Source: CAYUNT01 sp964446285 (GTDB lineage Bacteria; Sumerlaeota; Sumerlaeia; SLMS01; CAYUNT01). Taken from it: a stretch of DNA of 49,513 bases. The DNA lies in NCBI GenBank assembly GCA_964446285.1, contig CAYUNT010000007.1, positions 1 to 49,513 of the forward strand. The letters are read 5' to 3'. This document shows, in pieces, positions 32,866-40,000 of this stretch (position 1 is its first letter; the number at the start of each line of letters is the position of its first letter). The translations under genes and the position numbers were made by a program. The notes below the pieces were generated by a model. The model ran no database searches and was not told the DNA's origin. It saw nothing but the letters and a program-made list of their open reading frames with translations.

Positions 32866-33645
32866 TCAGTGGAATTCAGCGGAGGCGAAATCGATTTCCT
32901 CCGGCTTGGCGGATTTGACGATGCGGCCGTCCTCGATCCAGAGGATGCGGTCGGAACGCTGGAGCATTTTCAAGTCGTGTGTTGCGGAGATAATCGTAAC
33001 GCCCAATTCGGTTTTTAGCCGGGCCATCAGCTCGATCATGTCGCGGCCGGTCGCCTGGTCGAGGTTTGCCGTGGGTTCGTCAGTGAGAACGATTTCCGGA
33101 TCGTTCGCAAGGGCGCGGGCGATGGCGGCGCGTTGCTGTTGCCCGCCCGAAAGCTCGGCGGGTTTGTGAAGCGCGCGGTGGCGCAGGCCGACGAGGTCCA
33201 GCTTTTCGATTGCTTTGTCGCGCGCCTCCTCGCCCTCGATGCCCGCGTAGGCCATCGGCAGCGCAACGTTTTCGAGGCAGGTCATCACCTGAATCAGGTT
33301 GTAGGTCTGAAACACATAGCCGATCTTGCGGCATCGCAGCCAGGCGAGTTCGTCCGTATCGAGCTGCGCAATATCCACCTGGTCGATATACACCTTGCCG
33401 GATGTGGGTTTTTGCAGCGCGCCGATCATGTTGAAGAGCGTGCTTTTGCCCGATCCCGACGGCCCCATAATCGACAGGTATTCGCCCTTTCGGACGTCGA
33501 GCGTCGCGCCGCGAAGGGCGTGGGTATCCTGCGCGCCCATGCGATATACCTTATGCAGGTCCACGGCGTGAATCACGCATGGCGCGGGCGCATCGGCGGG
33601 CGGCGCGAAGAGCTGTTCAAATGGCGTGAGAGGTGCGGATGGCAT
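32866..33645 (-). CDS. ABC transporter ATPase, MacB/LolD type (2)
   Basis: The 259-residue ATPase has Walker A GPSGSGKST (61-69), Q-loop FQTYNLIQ, signature LSGGQQQR (165-172), Walker B IVLTDEPTANLD and the H-loop ISATHDLK. An N-terminal ~25 residues rich in Pro and Ala precede the core. It is a paralogue of the ATPase at 31690-32424 but clearly diverged (TDEPTANLD against ADEPTGNLD). The two may form a heterodimer or each serve one of the two FtsX-type permeases. It follows the short FtsX permease gene by 27 bases. Confidence 0.92.
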   Translation of the reverse strand: MPSAPLTPFEQLFAPPADAPAPCVIHAVDLHKVYRMGAQDTHALRGATLDVRKGEYLSIMGPSGSGKSTLFNMIGALQKPTSGKVYIDQVDIAQLDTDELAWLRCRKIGYVFQTYNLIQVMTCLENVALPMAYAGIEGEEARDKAIEKLDLVGLRHRALHKPAELSGGQQQRAAIARALANDPEIVLTDEPTANLDQATGRDMIELMARLKTELGVTIISATHDLKMLQRSDRILWIEDGRIVKSAKPEEIDFASAEFH

Positions 33646-33672
33646 AACGGTGTGAGGCTCGAAAAGCGTCCT

Positions 33673-34728
33673 TTAGATATTGGATCGCAGGGCGTCGGAA
33701 GGAACCATCGAGGAGGCGACACTCGCGGGGTAGATGGCGGCAAGGATGGAAAGCAGCACGCTTGCCGCCACGGATGCCAGCAGGCAAAGCAGCAATCCGG
33801 GGAGCGAAAGCGAGGCGCTTACAAGTCCGATTCCGTAGATAGCGCAATGGAAAAGATACGAGAATACCGCGCCCAGCACCGCCCCGGCCAAGCCGCCTGC
33901 CGCGCCGATCAGGCTCGATTCGATCAGAAAGACACGGCGAATGAAGCGCGAATCGGCCCCGAGGCATTTCATCGTGCCGATCTCGCGGAAGCGCTCGGTG
34001 ACGGACATTAAAATGGCGTTGCTGATGCCCATAATCGTGACGAGAAGCGCAATAATGACGATCCACACAACGCGGGCGCGCGAGGCGCGGCGTTCGGCGT
34101 CGAGACGCTGTTGCTCTGAGGCGCTGATCTTGCCGCCGAGCGCGACCCTGCGCAGAGGGGCGCCTGCGCTCTCAGTCGGCGCATCGGGCAGCGCGCGCGT
34201 GAAGGCGAGCAAAGGCGGAGTCTCGCGGTTAGCCAATTGCTTAAGGAGATCGACCGAGGGCGCGCCCTCGCCGAGAATGAGGATTCCCTTGGTATCCTTG
34301 GGGATTTCTGAAGGAGTGGCAGCCTTTTTGATGGAGGCGAGCGAGGCCAGCGCGGGCGGAATCGGGGCGGCATCGAGCCACACGATGGGCTGCGCGCCTT
34401 CTTTCGCGAGCCACGCGACCAGAAGGCGTTCGATGTCGGAAATGTCGCCCGAGGGCGCGGAAATGGCAAAGGCGCGGTCGCGAATCGTTCCGACCTCCGC
34501 CTGGAGGAAATTCCCCATGCGCCGCGTTTCCGTCCGAAGGCGGTCTTCCTCACGAACGCCTTGCTTCACGAGGAACGTGGCCAGCGTGGACATCAAAAAC
34601 GCAATTCCCAGCAAGACGCCAAAAACCGTGACAAGGGAGCGCCCAAAGCGGATGCGAAAGCCCTGCATCACGATGTCCATCGCGGCGCTGAGCGGAAGTT
34701 GAATCTGGTTGGGAATCGGGGTGGACAT
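33673..34728 (-). CDS. FtsX/MacB-type ABC permease with short periplasmic domain
   Basis: The 351-residue protein has the four-helix FtsX layout: one N-terminal helix (SLVTVFGVLLGIAFLMSTLA, ~30-53), a soluble region of ~160 residues, then three C-terminal helices. These start at WIVIIALLVTIMGISNAILM, followed by the FtsX loop ERFREIGTMKCLGADSRFI and LIESSLIGAAGGLAGAVLGA. MacB-type permeases transmit ATPase motion to periplasmic partners. The soluble region contains PIVWLDAAPIPPALASL and is smaller than in classic MacB. It probably pairs with one or both neighbouring ATPases, possibly as a half-transporter together with the 1828-residue permease. Confidence 0.88.
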   Translation of the reverse strand: MSTPIPNQIQLPLSAAMDIVMQGFRIRFGRSLVTVFGVLLGIAFLMSTLATFLVKQGVREEDRLRTETRRMGNFLQAEVGTIRDRAFAISAPSGDISDIERLLVAWLAKEGAQPIVWLDAAPIPPALASLASIKKAATPSEIPKDTKGILILGEGAPSVDLLKQLANRETPPLLAFTRALPDAPTESAGAPLRRVALGGKISASEQQRLDAERRASRARVVWIVIIALLVTIMGISNAILMSVTERFREIGTMKCLGADSRFIRRVFLIESSLIGAAGGLAGAVLGAVFSYLFHCAIYGIGLVSASLSLPGLLLCLLASVAASVLLSILAAIYPASVASSMVPSDALRSNI

Positions 34729-34758
34729 GAAATGGAACTCGCTGCGAAGAAGAAGTTA

Positions 34759-34842
34759 ACCCCAAAGACACGAAGACACGAAGAAGGAATATCCTGCTTC
34801 GCAGAAAGATAATATATCTTTGTGTCTTTGTGCCTTTGTGGT
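34759..34842. repeat. Inverted-repeat element (about 26-bp arms) between permease genes
   Basis: The left arm starts ACCCCAAAGACACGAAGACA; the right arm, read as its complement, starts ACCACAAAGGCACAAAGACA. The arms match over ~26 bases with four differences, most of them wobble-compatible, around a ~32-base loop. A sister element lies at 45193-45278. Both lie in the two widest gaps of the large cluster and would form long hairpins in the transcript. Confidence 0.75.
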
Positions 34843-34865
34843 GAGAATCATTTCCCTGGCATCTC

Positions 34866-37040
34866 CTAAAATGGCGCGGAGGTGACGGCGGATTTAATGA
34901 GCATCATCGCCATGGTAATCATGCTGACCAGTCCCGCGCCGGTGAAGTAACCGGCCAGCAGCGCGGGCGCCAGCGTCAGAAAACGCACTTGTCCATAGCG
35001 CTTTTGGAAGTAATAGCGCCCGAAGAGCGCGCCAACAATTTCCAGAAGCATGAAGTGGGGGAGCTGCCCGAATCCGCGGATCATTCCGTAGAGAAGCATC
35101 GTGGGCAGTCCGAATAAATTACAGATTCCAAAAAGAGAAACGCAGCCTATGAATCCCGCGCCAATCGCCTTCGGGTGAACGGCCTGCATGAATTCGCTGT
35201 CGGCCACGTTGCGCTCGCCTCCCTCATCGCCTGGCGCAACGAAAGTGGAGGAAAGCAAAAGCACTTGGTTTTTGGCTGCCAGTTCCCAGTTCACCTGTGC
35301 GGCCGGGAAAAGGTCGGAAGGCACAGCGGCCGAGCGCCAGATAAAGCTCCAAAAGAAAATTGAGAGAATCATCAGAACGGGGATGGCAACGAGTTCCGTT
35401 TTGAGGAGCGAGCGGAAACTGACGCCTGTGAGTTCGTTTGTGCGGAATGCCTGCGCCATGTAGCCGTAGTTTTCGAGCGGAACGGGCGCGAGCCAGATGT
35501 CGATGCCGCGCGCGCCCGATAGGATGAACGATCCTTCGCGCACAAAGGGGATGTCCACGTTCTGGCCTGAGATGCCCAAAAGCCTTGCGTTCACATAGGA
35601 AATGAACGGGCTATACACAAACGCGAAGAAAACGAGGAAGAACAAGATGCCGGCGGTCCGGGGTAGCAAAAAGACGCAAAGAGCCACGACGGCGGCGGCG
35701 CTGATGCAGTAGAGAACGAGCGAAAGCCACAATGACCAATCGCCGCGTCCGGGGCGGGGCGGCGCCCAGAGCGACCGGCGCGCGCCATCACCGCCATCGC
35801 CGCCATTACCGCCATCGCCGCCGTTGCGCGTGCCGCCGTTTCCATTCGCGTTGTGGGAGGCGGCCATCTCGCGTTCCCTGCGGGCGCGCAACTCGCGCAA
35901 TTTGCGAAAGAGGTCGCGCGCCGTGGAAAAAATGCACACGGCGGCGATGCCGAGGCCCATGCCGATGCTGAAACTCATCCAGAAATCCACGTTATTCGCA
36001 AAGGCCGTATTGACCGTGTCCATGCCCGGCTGCCAGCGAGAGAGAATGCCGAAATGATGCAACGTGGGATTCAGAATCAACGTCAGTCCCATCGCCAGCA
36101 GCGCTCCGACAACAGACCAGAAAGGCAGCACAAACCCGAGAAAGATGATGCCGAGGTCGAGCGTAACGCCCGTCGGCGTTGCGGGCAAAACGCCCTGCGT
36201 AAGGAGCGTCGTATCGACAAATGGCTGCGGGATAACGAAGAACGGCTTTGCCAGGAACAGGCTCGTGATTCCTGGAATTCCCACCTGGATTGTGCCAAAG
36301 ACAAGGCCGAGGACCGCGCCGAGCGAGAAGATGCGCCAGCGCATTTTTTTCGAGTCGGCAGGCTGATTATCCGGCTTTGCCTTTTTTGCCTCCCCCCTAA
36401 TCTTTTGCTCAGCCTCGGCCAGGGCTGTCGCTCCCTGCGCGGCGATGGGCGCCAGTGGGAATGGCAGTTTCTCCACGTCCGAGGTCAGGCGGAAAAAGAA
36501 GTAGCCCAGCGTATAGCGCTGCACGAGGCCCACGACGAGCATGAACGCCGCAATGGCAATGGGCACGAGCCAATCGCGATGCATGAATGTGCGCTCGGCG
36601 ATGGCGTCGCTGGTGGGCGCGGGGCAAAACCATGACGGAAACGCGCCGGACATTCCGGCATCGCGCACGGCATCGCTTCCGGCCAGATAGGCGCGATACA
36701 CCAAATGGCCCATCGGTCCGCCGGGGAAAAGGATATTGGCCGCCATGATGATGTTGGCCGCGTGGAGCAGAATCACAAGGTGCTGCTTCTCGAGCGGCTT
36801 CATCGCGCGACGGGCGATTTCCATAAACAAAATCAGCGTAACCCACGACGCCGCCGGTCCGAGGCTTCCACCTGTCATCAGGCCGAGGTAAATCGACCCC
36901 GGCATCATTACGAGGCCGCAAAAGAAAATCCCGGCGATTGTCGTCCAGCCAAAGCCGTCCTTGAACTCCGCAGGCGTATCGAGGAGCGAACGGTAAAGGG
37001 CGAGTTCCTGATCTTTTTCTTTGCGTTTGAACAGCATCAT
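34866..37040 (-). CDS. OPT-like polytopic membrane transporter (1)
   Basis: The 724-residue protein has about a dozen or more hydrophobic segments, for example TIAGIFFCGLVMMPGSIYLGL, MEIARRAMKPL, IAAFMLVVGLVQRYTLGYFF and LGAVLGLVFGTIQVGIPGIT. The layout and SIYLGLMTG-type motifs recall the oligopeptide transporter (OPT) superfamily; Pfam DUF6784/DUF6785 are plausible homes but I cannot confirm this. A soluble loop holds a Gly/Asn/Asp run (NGGDGGNGGDGGDG) coded by near-perfect 9-base repeats at about 35787-35830. The ATG at 37040 overlaps the stop of the giant permease gene (ATGA), which fixes the start; the frame open upstream to 37487 is a shadow of that gene. The substrate is unknown. Confidence 0.6.
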   Translation of the reverse strand: MMLFKRKEKDQELALYRSLLDTPAEFKDGFGWTTIAGIFFCGLVMMPGSIYLGLMTGGSLGPAASWVTLILFMEIARRAMKPLEKQHLVILLHAANIIMAANILFPGGPMGHLVYRAYLAGSDAVRDAGMSGAFPSWFCPAPTSDAIAERTFMHRDWLVPIAIAAFMLVVGLVQRYTLGYFFFRLTSDVEKLPFPLAPIAAQGATALAEAEQKIRGEAKKAKPDNQPADSKKMRWRIFSLGAVLGLVFGTIQVGIPGITSLFLAKPFFVIPQPFVDTTLLTQGVLPATPTGVTLDLGIIFLGFVLPFWSVVGALLAMGLTLILNPTLHHFGILSRWQPGMDTVNTAFANNVDFWMSFSIGMGLGIAAVCIFSTARDLFRKLRELRARREREMAASHNANGNGGTRNGGDGGNGGDGGDGARRSLWAPPRPGRGDWSLWLSLVLYCISAAAVVALCVFLLPRTAGILFFLVFFAFVYSPFISYVNARLLGISGQNVDIPFVREGSFILSGARGIDIWLAPVPLENYGYMAQAFRTNELTGVSFRSLLKTELVAIPVLMILSIFFWSFIWRSAAVPSDLFPAAQVNWELAAKNQVLLLSSTFVAPGDEGGERNVADSEFMQAVHPKAIGAGFIGCVSLFGICNLFGLPTMLLYGMIRGFGQLPHFMLLEIVGALFGRYYFQKRYGQVRFLTLAPALLAGYFTGAGLVSMITMAMMLIKSAVTSAPF

Positions 37041-40000
37041 GATGCGCTGGCCGGCGCCTCCTCCTTTCTTTCCTTTTCCTGGCGCGTGTTCGCGCCGGGC
37101 GGCGGAGGAATAAGCGCACGGGCTTCGTCGAAGAGCTGGCGGCGATCTGGTTCGGCGACGGCGCGCCAATGCAGCACCTGGCCGCGGATTTCGGCCACGA
37201 AGGCGTGATTGAGCCGCAGCCAGGCATCGCGCGTTCCGGAGAGGCGGCGCAGCTCGAGGCGCGCTTTGAATTCGCGCGTCGCTTCGTCGGGCGGCATTTG
37301 GAGCGTCATCATTTGGCTGACGCCGAGGTCGAAGGGCTTGAGCCAAATCTGAGTCATTAGAATCGGAATCAACGCATCGCCTGGGCCTTCCGGCTGCGCG
37401 CCCACCGGCTGCACGCCCAATTCCGGAGGCCCAGCGAAGAACCGTCCCGAGCCGCCTTCGCCATGATCCTCCAAGAACCGCCGGCAAAAGGCCAGGACGG
37501 CCACGCGGTCGCGATAGTTGAAGGTAAAAGGCAAATCAAACGCCAGCGTATCGCCCTCAGGTTCGGGCAGACGCCAGCCGGCTTCTTCGGCGGGCTGGGC
37601 GATTTCCATTGCGGTGCGGGCGGGAATCCAGGTGGACAAAAACACCGTCGCGCCAATGGCCAGCGAGGCATAGATCGTCGTGAGCGAGGTGAATGTCATC
37701 TTCATTCCGCCTGCCAGATCGAGCGCCGCAAGCACGCGCCCGGCGGCCTGGCTGAGCAGGTATCCGAGCAGCGAACCGGCGACGGCATAGACCGTGGCTT
37801 CGGCGAAAAACATCCAGAATACCTGGCGCGGCGCGATTCCGACGGCGTTATAGACCGCGATCTCGCCGCGGCGCTCGAACACAGAACCCTTCATGGTGTT
37901 GAGCACGGTCAGCGCCGCCACGAGCAACGGGATAAGCATGTCGGCCAGGCCACTCAGCGACGCCACGCGCGCCCGCCGCCCGCGATACGCGACGCCGTCG
38001 ATCCCAAAAAACGCCGGGCGTTCGCTTTGTTCGAGGCAGGCGTCGATCTCGGCGCGCACCTGGCGGTAATCGCCCTTGGGCATGCAAAGCGCGATGGATG
38101 CGTTCGGGTCGGGCTTTTCGTTCGGCACCTGAATTCCCAAGTCGCGATAAGGGAAAAGGACCAGTTTGGAGGGCGCGATGCGTGGCGCGTTGTCGTCAAC
38201 GGCCACCTCGCCGCTTTCGAGTGTCTGCACTTGAGGAATGGCCTCGATGTCGTAAGGGAGGATGTCTTGGCCGTCGAGGTCGCGCAGTTCCGCGAGCGAT
38301 TGCGAATCGAAAATCCCAAGCACGGCGAAGGTCGATCCGTTGATCTGCACGTTCACGCCGCCCGCCTCGACATCGCGCGATTTAATGCCGAGCGATTCGG
38401 CCATTTCCGCGGGCAGGATGACCGGACACGGCTCGCCGCCCGTCGAACGCTCTTGCGCTTCGCTGAACCACGGCGTGCGGGTTGTCATGCGAATCTGGCT
38501 CCGCAGAGGGTCGGCGGAGGTCATCTGGATGTAGGACTGGAAACGGACATGGCGGCTGCGTTCGCCGTTGTTATAGACGATTTCCAGTTCAGGATTGTTT
38601 CCCTGCTTGTTGATCCAATTCTGAATTCCCAGGCTGATTTTGCGCGGACAGACGAGGAATTTGTGCGAGTATTTCGCGCGGAAGGCAAACACCTCGTCGT
38701 TGGTGAAACGCCGGAACTGCTCGCGTTTGAGGAGCAATCCCTGATACGGCGCCTTGCCGATGGCGGTTTGTTCGTTCACAAGGTCGCTTTGAATCGACGT
38801 AAAGCAGATCATGGCAAACGTCATGAGCGTGAGCGTGCCGCACGTAAGCGCTGTGCGCATTTTCCGCCGGTGCATATTGTTCAGCCCGAGCATGAAGGCC
38901 GAACCCATCGCCGCGAGGGCGTTCACCTGCGCGCCCGCCACCACGCCACGGCGCTTGCGGAATTCTTCAAGGTTTTGTTTGAACTTTCCGGAAAAGAGCA
39001 GCGTCATCGATCCAGCGATCAGAATCACAACGAATCCGAGGAGGATCATCAGCGACGAACGGATCATGTGAAACGCCGGATGCAAAAGACGCAGCAGCGC
39101 AAAGACCGCGAGGAAGATGAGCGCTTGCGCCGCAAGCTGTTTGCGGATGTCCGAATAGCAAAACGCCATCTTCTCGAAGAAGAAAACAAACGGCGCGAGG
39201 AGGGCGAGGTAATATAGAATCCCGATCACGGCCTCGGCGATTGTGCGCCGCAGAACGGGGTGGTTGAGCATGGAATACGTGACGGAATCACGCGCGTCGA
39301 GCGTGGAGAAATAGCGCGGATTGTCTGGCTTTTCGGCGGATTCGAGAAGGGCGCGCGCCTTGGCGTCGTAGTCGAGAATCTGCTGATCCGCCATGTTGTA
39401 TTGCTTTTGCACATCGAGGCGGCGGCCGTTGAGGAAGGCCATCGAGCGCGCCATTTCGAGCGGCAGGTATTGCACAACGGGCGTTGCCTGCGCCAGATAG
39501 CCCGGGCCGTCGATTTCACGCGCGGGATCGGTTTTGAATTCCGCCATGCGCTGCTCGGGCGGAATTCCCAGCGCGAAGCCGCGGATTTCCTTCGCCAGAT
39601 CGTTTTCCGGCGATCCGGATTCGAGCGCGAGATACACGGCCTTTTCCGGTTCGACGAACGTGACGCACATTCCTTCCGTGGGCGTGATGCGGAACTGGCA
39701 TCGCTTGGCGGGTTCCGTCAGGCCGCGGCTCTCGAAGAGGCGCACGCCCGAAAAGTCGCTCATCTTCTGCGGATTCGTGAGGTCGAGCAACCCGACCGGC
39801 GCCGCGCGGAAAAGGACCAGCGTGATGTTCTCCACCTTGGCATCGAACCAGTTGATGTTAACGGATTTGTAGAGGCGCTGGCCGTTTTCGCCCTCATCCT
39901 TCATCCAGGTGATGCGCCCGTCTGCGCCGTAGGCCGCGGCCACGGGGCTGTATCCATATTTCCATATATAATTATTCACCCAGAAGTCCGACGGCGTGTT

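Noticed and set aside
37041..37487. 149-residue N-terminal extension of OPT-like transporter 1
   Set aside because: This stretch overlaps the 3' part of the giant permease gene in another frame and has an Arg/Ala-rich antisense-like composition; the ATGA overlap at 37037-37040 gives a natural start.
37463..39217. 584-codon plus-strand frame inside the giant permease gene
   Set aside because: It is antisense to conserved MacB/FtsX sequence, of skewed His/Arg/Glu composition, with no recognisable domain.
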